Assembly (NCBI GenBank): GCA_964353555.1
Contig: CAYGWM010000006.1
Coordinates: forward strand, 15,303 to 79,302
DNA: 64,000 bases
Source: PR03 sp964353555
GTDB lineage: Bacteria > Myxococcota_A > UBA9160 > PR03
Reading direction: 5' to 3'
The position numbers and the translations under genes were made by a program. Positions 31,433 to 40,224 of the stretch are shown piece by piece. Within the stretch, counting starts at the first letter, position 1, and each line of letters starts with the position of its first letter. Below the pieces are notes generated by a model that was given only the letters and a program-made list of their open reading frames with translations, had not been told where the DNA came from and did no database searches.

Positions 31433-31512
31433 GGATCTTCTCCTCGTGGGGCGCAGCGGCTACCCATAGCCTGGATGGAACGCCGTAGCATGCGCGAACC
31501 ACCGGAGGATCG

Positions 31513-32166
31513 ATGGGAAGGCTCGACGCGCTGTTCGCGAACAACCAGGCCTGGGCGAAGTCGATGACCGAAGCCGACGCGGGCTTCTTCGAGCGGCTCT
31601 CGCATCAACAGGCGCCGCAATTCCTCTGGATCGGCTGCTCCGATAGCCGCGTTCCCGCCAACCAGATCGTCGGCCTGGCGCCCGGCGACCTCTTCGTGCA
31701 GCGCAACGTCGCGAATCTCGCCGTTCACACGGATCTCAATTTTCTCTCGGTGCTGCAGTACGCGGTGGACGTGCTGGGCGTGCGCCACGCGATCGTCTGT
31801 GGTCACTACGGCTGCGGCGGCGTCGGCGCAGCGGCGCGCGGCGATCGCCTCGGCCTGATCGACAACTGGTTGCGCCACGTCCAGGACGTGCGCGAGAAGC
31901 ACGCAGGAACGCTCGCCGCGATCGGCGACGCGACGAAACGCATCGATCGGCTCTGCGAGCTGAACGTGATCGAGCAGGCCTGGAACGTCAGCCAGACCAC
32001 CGTCGTGCTCGATGCCTGGAAGCGCGGCCAGCAACTCACCGTGCACGGCTGGGTCTACGGTATCGAGGACGGCCTGCTGCGCGATCTCGACGTGTCGATT
32101 GCGAGTCCGGACGATGGACCGCCACGCTATGCCGCCGCACTGCGCGCGCTCGGCGCCGAACCCTGA
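31513..32166 (+). CDS. can: Beta-class carbonic anhydrase
   Basis: Interconverts CO2 and bicarbonate. 217 residues, family-typical length. Zinc ligands Cys42, His98 and Cys101 are visible in WIGCSDSR and VCGHYGCGGV, with the catalytic dyad Asp44/Arg46. Cytosolic. GGAGG precedes the ATG. It sits directly before the hydrogenase operon; whether it belongs to the same regulon is unclear because the sigma-54 site lies between them. Confidence 0.95.
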   Translation: MGRLDALFANNQAWAKSMTEADAGFFERLSHQQAPQFLWIGCSDSRVPANQIVGLAPGDLFVQRNVANLAVHTDLNFLSVLQYAVDVLGVRHAIVCGHYGCGGVGAAARGDRLGLIDNWLRHVQDVREKHAGTLAAIGDATKRIDRLCELNVIEQAWNVSQTTVVLDAWKRGQQLTVHGWVYGIEDGLLRDLDVSIASPDDGPPRYAAALRALGAEP

Positions 32167-32189
32167 GTCGGATCCCAGCACTTCGCATC

Positions 32190-32205
32190 TGGCACGCGCG
32201 CTGCA
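32190..32205 (+). promoter_or_regulatory. Candidate sigma-54 promoter of the hydrogenase operon
   Basis: TGGCACG-CGCG-CTGCA: the -24 box is identical to consensus TGGCACG and the -12 box has one mismatch (C for the first T of TTGCA), with GG and GC at the correct spacing. The predicted transcription start is near 32217, 49 bp before the hydB ATG. A small hairpin (GTCCG-6-CGGAC) follows in the leader. One of the best of the sigma-54-like sites. Confidence 0.75.
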
Positions 32206-32265
32206 AACAGAACGAAGGTTGGGCACGAGCCGTCCGTCCGTCGAGGCGGACGCAGAAGGTGGGAC

Positions 32266-33432
32266 ATGAGTGACGCTTCCTGGGGCGGCGTGACACAAGC
32301 TTCGGCCGGTGACCCGGAGGCGCCGGCGTGTTGGCTGCCGCGCGCGCACCTGCAACGTCTGCTCGATCTGTTGCTCGCACGCGGCTACCGGGTGCTCGGC
32401 CCGGTCGTGCGAGACGCCGCGCTTCACTTCGACGCCGTGAAGACGGTCGCCGAGCTGGCGGTCGGTTGGCGCGACGAGCAGCAGCCCGGCCGCTATCGCC
32501 TCGAACAGACCGGCGCGCCGCACGTGTTCGGCGTCGTGCACGGACCGGGCGGCATCAAACGCCACGTCTTCGCGCCGCGCGAGCCGCTGCTCCAGATCGA
32601 GATGGGCGGCCCCGGCGAGGGTTTTCGCGCGCAAGCGCGTCTTCCCGAGCCGGAACCCACCGCGCTGCTCGGCGTGCGCGCCTGCGATCTCGCCGGCCTC
32701 GCGATGCAAGACCGCATCTTCCTGCACGATCGCTTCCCCGATCCGCACTACGCCGCGCGCCGCGCGGGACTGCTGCTGATCGCGGTCGGCTGCACGCGCG
32801 CAGTCTCCACCTGCTTCTGCGCGTCGATGGGGACCGGACCGGCGCCGGCCGGCCACTACGACGTCTCGCTGACCGAAATCGACGACGGTTTCGTCGCGCG
32901 CGCCGGCAGCGACGCCGGACGCGATCTGCTGGCGGCGCTGGCGCTGTCGCGCGTCGGCGCGGCGGTGCGCGATCGCGAGCGCGATGCGTTCGCGGCGTGC
33001 GCCGCATCGATGTCGCGCAGCCTGCCGCGCGAAACGCTGCGCGACCTGCTCTACGAGAACCTCTCTCACCCGCGCTTCGACGAAGTCGCAGCGCGCTGCC
33101 TTTCGTGCGCCAACTGCACGATGGTTTGCCCTACCTGCTTCTGCCACGACGTGTGTGACGAGCCGTCACTCGACGGCGCAGCGAGTCTCCGCGTGCGCGA
33201 GTGGGATTCGTGTTTCAACCCCGAGCACGCCCAGGTGCACGGTCTGAACTTCCGGCCGCACGTGCGCGAGCGCTACCGCCAGTGGCTCGTCCACAAGCTC
33301 GCCAGCTGGGTGGATCAGTTCGGCGCGTCGGGCTGCGTCGGCTGCGGGCGCTGCATCAGCTGGTGTCCCGTCGGCATCGACCTGACCGAGGAAGTCGCTG
33401 CGATCGCCGCGACGCCGGGGGCGAAGTCGTGA
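32266..33432 (+). CDS. hydB: [NiFe] hydrogenase/sulfhydrogenase beta subunit (4Fe-4S)
   Basis: Electron-transfer subunit of a group 3b-type cytoplasmic [NiFe] hydrogenase. 388 residues. The N-terminal two thirds (HydB-like fold, LLGVRACDLAGLAMQDR) lead to two cubane motifs: CLSCANCTMVCPTCFC near 285-300 and CVGCGRCISWCPVGID near 360-375. Gene order beta-gamma-delta-alpha is that of Pyrococcus sulfhydrogenase I. First gene of the operon, 60 bp downstream of the predicted sigma-54 start. It overlaps hydG by GTGA. Confidence 0.92.
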   Translation: MSDASWGGVTQASAGDPEAPACWLPRAHLQRLLDLLLARGYRVLGPVVRDAALHFDAVKTVAELAVGWRDEQQPGRYRLEQTGAPHVFGVVHGPGGIKRHVFAPREPLLQIEMGGPGEGFRAQARLPEPEPTALLGVRACDLAGLAMQDRIFLHDRFPDPHYAARRAGLLLIAVGCTRAVSTCFCASMGTGPAPAGHYDVSLTEIDDGFVARAGSDAGRDLLAALALSRVGAAVRDRERDAFAACAASMSRSLPRETLRDLLYENLSHPRFDEVAARCLSCANCTMVCPTCFCHDVCDEPSLDGAASLRVREWDSCFNPEHAQVHGLNFRPHVRERYRQWLVHKLASWVDQFGASGCVGCGRCISWCPVGIDLTEEVAAIAATPGAKS

Positions 33433-34283
33433 CCGCGCGCGCCGTCCAGGCGCCGCCGATCGCGATGCTCCCGGAGCCCGCACTGATCGTCGCAAAGCGC
33501 TCGTTCGGTCCCGAAATCCACGCGTACCGCTTGCGCCTGCTCGATCCCACCGCGCGCCCGCGCTTCGACTTCCTGCCGGGCCAGTTCAACATGGTCTACG
33601 CACCGGGCGTCGGCGAGGTGGCGATCTCGATCTCGTCGGACCCGGACGAGGAAGACCTCGAGCACACGATCCGCATCGTCGGCCGCACCACGCGCGTAAT
33701 CGAGGGACTCGAGGCCGGCGACGTGCTCGGGCTGCGCGGTCCCTACGGCCACGGTTGGCCGCTGCTCGATTCGCGTTTCAAGGATCTGCTCGTCGTCACC
33801 GGCGGGCTCGGCTGTGCGCCGGTGACCGGCGCCATCGAGTACGTGTTCCGGCGCCGCGCGAGCTACGGACACGTCACGATCCTGCACGGCGTGAAGAAGG
33901 CCGCGGACCTCGTCTATCAGTCGCGCTTCGAGGCCTGGCGGCGTGAGCCAGGCACGACGGTGCTGCTGACCGCCGACCAACCCGATCGCGCCTGGCGCGA
34001 CCGCAGCGGCGTCGTGACGGAACTCTTCGACGAAATCGAGATCGACGCGGGGCGCACCATCGTGCTGATGTGCGGACCCGAGGTGATGATGCACTACGCG
34101 ATCCGCCATCTGCGCGGCTGCGGCGTTCCCGACGATCGCATCTTCCTGTCGCTCGAGCGCAACATGAAGTGCGCGGTCGGCGTCTGCGGTCACTGTCAGC
34201 TCGGCCCCGCGTTCGTCTGCAAGGACGGCCCGATCTTCCCGCTCGCGAAGATCGATCGCTTCTTCGGGGTACGCGGGCTATGA
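33429..34283 (+). CDS. hydG: Hydrogenase gamma subunit (FAD/NAD(P)-binding)
   Basis: Diaphorase subunit of the group 3b hydrogenase, expected to pass electrons between NAD(P)H and the FeS chain. 284 residues from GTG (GTGA overlap with hydB). The ferredoxin-NADP-reductase-like FAD domain has FLPGQFNMVYAPG and ISISSDPDEED, the pyridine nucleotide domain has VTGGLGCAPVTGAIEYV, and the C-terminal [2Fe-2S]-type cysteines are in MKCAVGVCGHCQLGPAFVC. Overlaps hydD by ATGA. Confidence 0.92.
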   Translation: MTARAVQAPPIAMLPEPALIVAKRSFGPEIHAYRLRLLDPTARPRFDFLPGQFNMVYAPGVGEVAISISSDPDEEDLEHTIRIVGRTTRVIEGLEAGDVLGLRGPYGHGWPLLDSRFKDLLVVTGGLGCAPVTGAIEYVFRRRASYGHVTILHGVKKAADLVYQSRFEAWRREPGTTVLLTADQPDRAWRDRSGVVTELFDEIEIDAGRTIVLMCGPEVMMHYAIRHLRGCGVPDDRIFLSLERNMKCAVGVCGHCQLGPAFVCKDGPIFPLAKIDRFFGVRGL

Positions 34284-35065
34284 CGGCGCCGAAGCCCAAG
34301 CTCGCCGTCTTCAAGTTCGCCTCGTGCGACGGCTGCCAGCTCCAGCTGCTGAATCTCGAGGACGAACTGCTGCCGCTCGCCGAGCGCGTCGAGTTCGCGC
34401 ACTTCCTCGAGGCGTCGAGCCGCGTCAGCGACGGACCCTGGGACGTGGTGCTGGTCGAGGGCAGCGTGACGACCGCGCACGACACCGAGCGCATCCGCCA
34501 GATCCGCGAGCAAGCCAAGTTCTTGGTGACGATCGGCGCCTGCGCAACCAGCGGCGGCATCCAGGCGCTGCGCAACGGCGCGGACGTCGAGAGCTGGAAG
34601 CAGCAGGTCTACCCGCACCCCGAGTGGATCGAGACGCTCGCGACGTCGACGCCGATCTCCGAGCACGTGCACGTGGATGCGGAGATCCAGGGCTGCCCGG
34701 TAAACGGCCAACAGGTGCTGCGCGTGCTGACGCGCCTGCTGCTCGGCGCCACGCCGGATCTGCCCGTTGCGAGCGTGTGCATCGAGTGCAAGCGCCGCGA
34801 GACGAGCTGCGTGCTGGTCTCGCGCGGGATCCCCTGCATGGGCCCGGTGACACGCGCGGGCTGCGGCGCGATCTGCCCCGCGCTGGGACGCGACTGCTAC
34901 GGCTGCTTCGGACCCGCCGCCGACGCGAACCCCGCGCCGCTGCTGCGGCACTTCGAAGCGTCGGGCCTGTCGCGCGCCGATGCGTTGCGGCGGCTGCGCC
35001 ACATCAACGGCTGGCGTCGCGAGTTCCGCACGCTCGCGGATGCGCTGGAGAACGGCGGTGACTGA
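34280..35065 (+). CDS. hydD: [NiFe] hydrogenase small (delta) subunit
   Basis: Small subunit housing the FeS cluster next to the NiFe site. 261 residues. Proximal-cluster cysteines: CDGCQLQLLNLEDEL at 16-19, GACATSGG near 97 and GCPVNGQQVL near 140. Further cysteines CIECKRRETSC and CMGPVTRAGCGAICPALGRDC bind additional cubanes. No Tat signal, so cytoplasmic, as expected for group 3b. The next gene, hydA, starts at a GTG eight bases inside its 3' end. Confidence 0.93.
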   Translation: MTAPKPKLAVFKFASCDGCQLQLLNLEDELLPLAERVEFAHFLEASSRVSDGPWDVVLVEGSVTTAHDTERIRQIREQAKFLVTIGACATSGGIQALRNGADVESWKQQVYPHPEWIETLATSTPISEHVHVDAEIQGCPVNGQQVLRVLTRLLLGATPDLPVASVCIECKRRETSCVLVSRGIPCMGPVTRAGCGAICPALGRDCYGCFGPAADANPAPLLRHFEASGLSRADALRRLRHINGWRREFRTLADALENGGD

Positions 35066-36368
35066 GTCGCGAACCATCCATGTCGGCGCGCTCGCGCGTG
35101 TCGAAGGCGAAGGCGCGCTGCACCTGCGCGTCGAGAACGGCGTCGTCGTCGATCTGCGCCTCGAGATCTACGAACCGCCGCGCTTCTTCGAAGCCCTGGT
35201 GCGCGGCCGGCGCGCCAGCGAGTTGCCCGATTTGCTGTCGCGTATCTGCGGGATCTGTCCGGTCGCGTATCAGATGAGCGCAGTCCACGCGATCGAAGCC
35301 GCGTGGGGCGTCCCGCTGCACCCGCAGGTGCGCGCGCTGCGGCGCCTCTACTACGCCGGCGAGTGGATCGAGAGTCACCTACTCCACATGACGTTCTTGA
35401 ATGCGCCGGACTTCCTGCACCTCGACGACGGCATCCAGATCGCGCGTCTGCACCGTCCCGAAGTCGAGCGCGCGCTGCGACTGCGCAAGCTCGGCAATCG
35501 CATGCTGATCCTGCTCGGCGGGCGCTCGGTGAATCCCGTCGGTGTGAAGATCGGCGGCTTCCACCGGATCCCCACGCGCGCGGAACTCACCGATCTGGGC
35601 GACGAACTGCGGCGCGCGCGCGGCGAAGCCGAGGCGCTGCTGCACTGGTTCGCAACGCTTCCGGTGCCGTCGCGACCGCAGGACATCGAGCTGGTGGCGC
35701 TCCGGCACCCGCACGAGTACGGGATCTGCGAGGGGCGAATCGTGTCGTCGAACGGGGTCGACGTGGCGGCGCCCGACTGGGACGCGACCTTCGAAGAGAC
35801 GCAGGTGCCGCACTCGACCGCGCTGCACGCGCGGCTGCGCCGCGACGGCGGCCGCTATCTGGTCGGCCCGCTCGCGCGCGTGACGCTGAATGCCGACCGC
35901 CTCTCGCCGAGCGCGGCTGCCGCGCGCGCGGCGCTCGCGCATCGTTTCGCCGTGCCCGATCCCGCGTCGAGCGTGTTCGCGCGTGGCATCGAAGTGCTGC
36001 AGGCGATCGACGAGGCGATCGCGGTGATCGAGCGCTTCGAGCCGTTCACTCCGCTACCGGATCCGACGCCGCGCGCAGGCATCGGCCACGGCGCCACCGA
36101 GGCGCCGCGCGGAATCCTCTACACGTCCGTCGAAACGGACGCCGAGGGCCTCGTTCGCAACATCCGCATCGTGCCGCCCACTTCGCAGAACCAGGCGCAG
36201 ATCGAGGCGGATCTGCGTACACTCGCGCCCGCAATCCTGACGCTCCCCGATGACGAAGCACGCCGCCGCTGCGAGGCGGCAATCCGCGACTACGACCCCT
36301 GCATCTCCTGCGCGACGCATTTTCTCACGCTCACGATCGAAAGGAGGCAGTCATGCGCGTCCGGGTGA
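35058..36368 (+). CDS. hydA: [NiFe] hydrogenase large (alpha) subunit
   Basis: Catalytic subunit with the Ni-Fe(CN)2CO centre. 436 residues from GTG. L1 motif RICGICPVAY gives Cys64 and Cys67; L2 motif DPCISCATH gives Cys415, Cys418 and His421. The 15-residue tail after His421 is the maturation peptide removed by the protease encoded next. The sequence is of group 3 (HyhL/HydA-like), consistent with the beta-gamma-delta neighbours. Overlaps hydD by eight bases and the protease by 16 bases. Confidence 0.95.
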   Translation: MTESRTIHVGALARVEGEGALHLRVENGVVVDLRLEIYEPPRFFEALVRGRRASELPDLLSRICGICPVAYQMSAVHAIEAAWGVPLHPQVRALRRLYYAGEWIESHLLHMTFLNAPDFLHLDDGIQIARLHRPEVERALRLRKLGNRMLILLGGRSVNPVGVKIGGFHRIPTRAELTDLGDELRRARGEAEALLHWFATLPVPSRPQDIELVALRHPHEYGICEGRIVSSNGVDVAAPDWDATFEETQVPHSTALHARLRRDGGRYLVGPLARVTLNADRLSPSAAAARAALAHRFAVPDPASSVFARGIEVLQAIDEAIAVIERFEPFTPLPDPTPRAGIGHGATEAPRGILYTSVETDAEGLVRNIRIVPPTSQNQAQIEADLRTLAPAILTLPDDEARRRCEAAIRDYDPCISCATHFLTLTIERRQSCASG

Positions 36369-36817
36369 TTGGCGTCGGAAGCGGATTCGGCGACGATGCG
36401 GTCGGTCTCGCCGTCGCGGAGCTGCTGGCGAAAGGCGAGCTGCCCTGGCAGATCACCGTATCGCGCTGCGAGCGGCCGATGCCGGATCTGCTCGATGCGC
36501 TGGGCGAAGCCGAGGCGATCGTGCTGATCGACGCGACGCGCAGCGGGGCCCCGATCGGCAGCGTGCGTCGGCTTCGCGCCGCGGAGATCACGCGGTCGAA
36601 GGCCACGTCGTCGCATGGCTTCGGCGTCGCCAGCGCACTTCTGCTGGCGCAAACGCTCGGCTGCGCCGCGTCCCGGATCGAGTGGGTCGGAATCGAAGCG
36701 GGTCCCCGCCGGCCGGGTGCCCCGCTCAGTGCCGCGGTGCTGCGAGCGCTTCCAGAAGCGGCTGCATTGGCGCTGGCACTTGCCAGTGAAATCGCTGACT
36801 TGGACGCTCGGAGTTGA
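36353..36817 (+). CDS. hycI: Hydrogenase maturation protease
   Basis: Endopeptidase that trims the C-terminal tail of HydA after nickel insertion. 154 residues of the HycI/HyaD fold. The N-terminal motif reads VIGVGSGFGDDAVGLAVAE, in which Ser replaces the usual Asn of GxGN but the metal Asp-Asp is kept. A second conserved block VLIDATRSGAP and SSHGFG near 82 carries the expected acidic and His ligands. It starts inside hydA, so it is translationally coupled to its substrate. The symbol follows the family; another name may be used for 3b enzymes. Confidence 0.88.
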   Translation: MRVRVIGVGSGFGDDAVGLAVAELLAKGELPWQITVSRCERPMPDLLDALGEAEAIVLIDATRSGAPIGSVRRLRAAEITRSKATSSHGFGVASALLLAQTLGCAASRIEWVGIEAGPRRPGAPLSAAVLRALPEAAALALALASEIADLDARS

Positions 36818-36821
36818 TGCG

Positions 36822-37064
36822 ATGCACGAGGCGAAGCTCTGCCTATCACTGCTGGCGCTCGCCGAGCAGCATCTCGCGCAGGCGGGTGGCGGCCGGATCG
36901 TCGGCGTGCGACTCGAAGTGGGCGACTTCGCGGGCGTGGCCCCGGAAGCGCTCGCCGCTGCGTTCCCGATCTGCGCCGCCGGCACCGCTGCGGATGGCGC
37001 CGCACTGCAAATCGAAATCGTCAGCGGGCGCGACCTCGTGTTGCGCGACCTGGAGGTGATCTGA
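36822..37064 (+). CDS. hypA: HypA-like nickel chaperone lacking the zinc ribbon
   Basis: 80 residues against about 115 in normal HypA. The Ni site MHEAKLCLSLL, with the invariant His2, is intact, as is the alpha/beta core (VGVRLEVGDFAGVAPEAL and ADGAALQIEIV). The sequence then jumps straight to SGRDLVLRDLEVI, which corresponds to the very C-terminal strand of HypA (G-x-x-L-x-x-x-x-L-E-V). The two CxxC zinc knuckles in between are absent: a clean internal loss of roughly 35-40 residues, not a truncation or frameshift. The start at 36822 has GGAG eight bases before. It precedes hypB by a one-base overlap. Function in nickel delivery is plausible because the His is kept. Confidence 0.82.
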   Translation: MHEAKLCLSLLALAEQHLAQAGGGRIVGVRLEVGDFAGVAPEALAAAFPICAAGTAADGAALQIEIVSGRDLVLRDLEVI

Positions 37065-37816
37065 TGTGTGGTGTGTGCGGCTGCCAACAGTTGATTCCGC
37101 TCGCCACGGGGGAACCGCGGCGAGCCAACACGGCTCGAGTGGGTCTTTCGCAGGAGCCGGAATCTCGGAGGGTGGCGGTCGAGCGATCGTTGCTCGAACA
37201 CAACCGGACGCATGCGGCTTCGCTCGCGAAGCAACTCGCGGCGCACGGAATCGATGCGATCGGATTGCTCGGTGGACCCGGCGCGGGCAAGACGGCGCTG
37301 CTGGAGGCGACTTTCGAGGCGTTCGGTCGCGAAGCGGCAGCATCCGAAGCGGTGATCGAAGGCGACTGCGCGACCGACTTCGACGCCCGCCGGATCGCGG
37401 CGAAGGGGGTCCGCGTCGCGCAGGTGGCGACCGGATCGCTCTGCCATCTCGACGCCCATCTCGTCGAGCACGCGCTCCACGACATGAACCTCTCGGGTGT
37501 CAGTCGCCTGTGGATCGAGAACGTCGGCAACCTGGTATGCCCGGCGCCGTTCCCGTGCGGCGAGAGCCGCCGCGTCGTCGTGATCTCGGTGGCCGAGGGC
37601 GACGACAAGCCGGAGAAGTATCCGGCGATGATTGCGGGCGCGGATCTGCTGGTGATCTCGAAGGCCGACCTGCTCCCGTACGTGGACTTCGACGTCGCGC
37701 GCTGTATCGCCGGTGCGCGGAAGGCGCGGCCCTGGCTCCCCGCTCTCGTGGTCTCGGCACGCAGCGGCGCGGGCCTCGACTCGTGGCTCGCCTGGGTGCG
37801 CGGCGAGGGCGCGTAG
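37064..37816 (+). CDS. hypB: Hydrogenase nickel incorporation GTPase HypB
   Basis: GTPase that loads nickel into HydA together with HypA. 250 residues. The N-terminus MCGVCGC has the high-affinity CxxCxC metal site (Cys2, Cys5, Cys7); the G-domain has P-loop GGPGAGKT (70-77), the intersubunit metal site and ENVGNLVCP with the invariant Cys. There is no histidine-rich stretch for nickel storage. TGATG overlap with hypA. Confidence 0.95.
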   Translation: MCGVCGCQQLIPLATGEPRRANTARVGLSQEPESRRVAVERSLLEHNRTHAASLAKQLAAHGIDAIGLLGGPGAGKTALLEATFEAFGREAAASEAVIEGDCATDFDARRIAAKGVRVAQVATGSLCHLDAHLVEHALHDMNLSGVSRLWIENVGNLVCPAPFPCGESRRVVVISVAEGDDKPEKYPAMIAGADLLVISKADLLPYVDFDVARCIAGARKARPWLPALVVSARSGAGLDSWLAWVRGEGA

Positions 37817-37817
37817 C

Positions 37818-38063
37818 ATGTGCCTCGCGGTCCCCGGAAAGGTCTGCGCGCTGCACGATGAAGACGGTCTGCGCGTTGCGACGGTCGATTTCGGCGGCGT
37901 GCGCAAACGGATCTGTGTCGAGACGCTACCGGACGTGGCGCTCGGCGCCTGGGTGCTGGTGCACGCCGGCATTGCGCTGCAGCAGATCGACGCCGACGCC
38001 GCGGCCGAATCGCTCCGCCTGCTCGTCGAGGCGACATCACGGTCCGAGGCGCCGCCGCGGTGA
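37818..38063 (+). CDS. hypC: Hydrogenase assembly chaperone HypC
   Basis: 81 residues. MCLAVPGKV at the N-terminus carries the invariant Cys2 that binds the Fe(CN)2CO unit, and LVHAGIALQQID is the conserved C-terminal segment. It delivers the iron centre from HypD to the large subunit. Two bases separate it from the hypB stop, and its stop overlaps the hypD start (GTGA). Confidence 0.95.
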   Translation: MCLAVPGKVCALHDEDGLRVATVDFGGVRKRICVETLPDVALGAWVLVHAGIALQQIDADAAAESLRLLVEATSRSEAPPR

Positions 38064-39160
38064 AGGGGGTCGATGAGTTTCGCGACCCGGCTCTGATCCG
38101 CGCGCTCGCTGCGCGCGTCATCCGGTGCGCGACCCGGCGCTGGACGGTGATGGAGGTCTGCGGCGGGCAGACCCATTCGATCGTCGAGAACGGACTCGAC
38201 GAACTGATCGCCGAGAAGATCACGCTGCTGCACGGGCCGGGCTGTCCGGTTTGTGTGACGCCGCTCGAGACGCTCGACCGCGCCCGGCGAATCGCAACCG
38301 AGACCGATGCGATCGTCTGCAGCTTCGGCGACATGCTGCGCGTCCCGGGATCGCGCGGCGATCTGCTGGGCGCGCGCGCGTACGGCGGCGACGTGCGTGT
38401 CGTCTACGCGCCGCTCGACGCAGCACGGCTGGCCGCGCGGACGCCGGAGCGGCCCGTCGTCTTCCTCGCGGTCGGCTTCGAGACCACCGCACCGGCCGTT
38501 GCGGCCGCGGCGCGCTTCGCGCTCCAGCAGCGGCTCGAGAACTTTCACCTGCTCGTTTCGCACGTGCGGGTGCCGCCGGCCCTCGAAGCGATCGCGAGCG
38601 CGCCGGACACACACGTCGATGCGTTCCTCGCGGCCGGTCACGTCTGCACGATCATGGGAACGGCTGAATACGAGCCGATCGCCGCGCGCTTCGGGATCCC
38701 GATCGTCGCCACCGGCTTCGAGCCGGTCGACATCCTGCACGGCCTCGCGATGGCCGTTGCGCAGCTCGAAGCCGGCGCTGCGAAGGTGGAGATCCAGTAC
38801 ACGCGCGCAGTGCGGCCCGCGGGCAATCCGATCGCGCGCGCGCTGCTCGAAGAGGTGTTCGAGATCGCCGACCGCCCGTGGCGCGGGATCGGCGTGCTGC
38901 CGCGCGGCGGTCTGGTGCTGCGACCGCCCTACGACGCGATGGACGCCATGCGCGCCTTCCGCTGGCTTGCGGACGAGACGGCAGTCGAGCCGAAGGAGTG
39001 TCGCGCGGGCGAAGTGTTGCGCGGCGCGCTGCGGCCACCCTCGTGCCCGGAATACGGCCAGCGCTGCACGCCCGATCACCCGCTCGGCGCGCCGATGGTT
39101 TCGAGCGAGGGCGCCTGCGCCGCCTACTTCCACTACCGCGCAACGAGCCTCGCGCCGTGA
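38060..39160 (+). CDS. hypD: Hydrogenase assembly scaffold HypD
   Basis: 366 residues from GTG. FeS scaffold on which CN and CO are added to iron. Motifs: MEVCGGQTHSI (Cys near 34), LLHGPGCPVCVTP (about 58-70), GFETTAP and the C-terminal PPSCPEYGQRCTPDHPLGAPMVSSEGACAAYF, holding the [4Fe-4S] cysteines. Normal length. GTGA overlap with both neighbours. Confidence 0.95.
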   Translation: MKGVDEFRDPALIRALAARVIRCATRRWTVMEVCGGQTHSIVENGLDELIAEKITLLHGPGCPVCVTPLETLDRARRIATETDAIVCSFGDMLRVPGSRGDLLGARAYGGDVRVVYAPLDAARLAARTPERPVVFLAVGFETTAPAVAAAARFALQQRLENFHLLVSHVRVPPALEAIASAPDTHVDAFLAAGHVCTIMGTAEYEPIAARFGIPIVATGFEPVDILHGLAMAVAQLEAGAAKVEIQYTRAVRPAGNPIARALLEEVFEIADRPWRGIGVLPRGGLVLRPPYDAMDAMRAFRWLADETAVEPKECRAGEVLRGALRPPSCPEYGQRCTPDHPLGAPMVSSEGACAAYFHYRATSLAP

Positions 39161-40224
39161 CGACGAAACTCGACGTGCAGGCCCTTGTGAATCCGAGTTG
39201 TCCGGCGCCTGCCGCGGCGGATCGGATCACGCTTTCGCACGGCGCGGGCGCGGGCGCGTCGTCGCGGCTCTTCGAGGCACTGCTCTGGCCGCATTTCCGC
39301 AACGACGCGCTCGGCGCGCGCCACGACGGCGCCGTGTTCTCCGCGAGGCCCGGCGGCGAACGCCTCGCGTTCACGACGGACAGCTTCGTCGTACACCCGA
39401 TCGAGTTCCCGGGCGGCGACATCGGCTCGCTCGCGGTGCACGGCACGCTGAACGACCTCGCGATGTGCGGCGCCCAGCCGCTCGGCCTCTCCTGTGCGCT
39501 GATCCTCGAAGAAGGACTCCCGCTCGCGACGCTCGAACGGATCGTGGCTTCGATGGCGAAGGCCGCGCGGGCAGCGGGCGTCGCGATCGTCACCGGCGAC
39601 ACCAAGGTCGTCGAGCGCGGCAAGGGAGACGGCATCTACCTGAATACGGCCGCCGTGGGCCGCGTTCCCGGCGGTCGCGTGGTGCGTCCCGACCGGGTCT
39701 GCGCGGGCGATGCGATCCTCGTGTCGGGTCCGCTCGGAGATCACGGCGCAGCGGTGCTGTCGGTTCGCGAGGGGATCGAGCTCGAAACCGACATCACCAG
39801 CGACAGCGCCTGGTTGGGTAGCCTCATCGAGAGCTTGTTCGAAACCGTGCCGGATCTGCACTGCCTGCGCGATCCCACCCGCGGTGGGCTCGGAGCCGTG
39901 CTGCACGAGATCGCCGGGGCGGCGCAGCTCGCGATCGAGATCGACGAGTCGGCGTTGCCGGTGCGCGAGCCGGTCCGCGTCGTCTGCGAGGTGCTCGGCC
40001 TCGATCCGCTCTTCCTCGCAAGCGAAGGGCGCGCCGTCGTGTTCGTGCCCGCATGCGACGCCGAGCGCGCACTCGCCGCGCTGCGCGGCGACGCGCTCGG
40101 CGCGCACGCGGCGCGGATCGGAACGGTGCAGCCGGGCCCGCCGCGCGTCGTGGTGCGGACGCGCGCCGGCACGCGCCGGCTGCTGCTGCTGCCCGCCGGC
40201 GATCCGCTGCCGCGCATCTGCTGA
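39157..40224 (+). CDS. hypE: Carbamoyl dehydratase HypE
   Basis: 355 residues from GTG. A PurM-like ATPase that dehydrates a carbamoyl group on its C-terminal cysteine to a thiocyanate, the cyanide donor. The N-terminal ITLSHGAGAGASSRL and TGDTKVVERGKGDGIYLNTAAVG are conserved. The protein ends in PRIC, the acceptor Cys being the last residue as required. Confidence 0.95.
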   Translation: MTTKLDVQALVNPSCPAPAAADRITLSHGAGAGASSRLFEALLWPHFRNDALGARHDGAVFSARPGGERLAFTTDSFVVHPIEFPGGDIGSLAVHGTLNDLAMCGAQPLGLSCALILEEGLPLATLERIVASMAKAARAAGVAIVTGDTKVVERGKGDGIYLNTAAVGRVPGGRVVRPDRVCAGDAILVSGPLGDHGAAVLSVREGIELETDITSDSAWLGSLIESLFETVPDLHCLRDPTRGGLGAVLHEIAGAAQLAIEIDESALPVREPVRVVCEVLGLDPLFLASEGRAVVFVPACDAERALAALRGDALGAHAARIGTVQPGPPRVVVRTRAGTRRLLLLPAGDPLPRIC

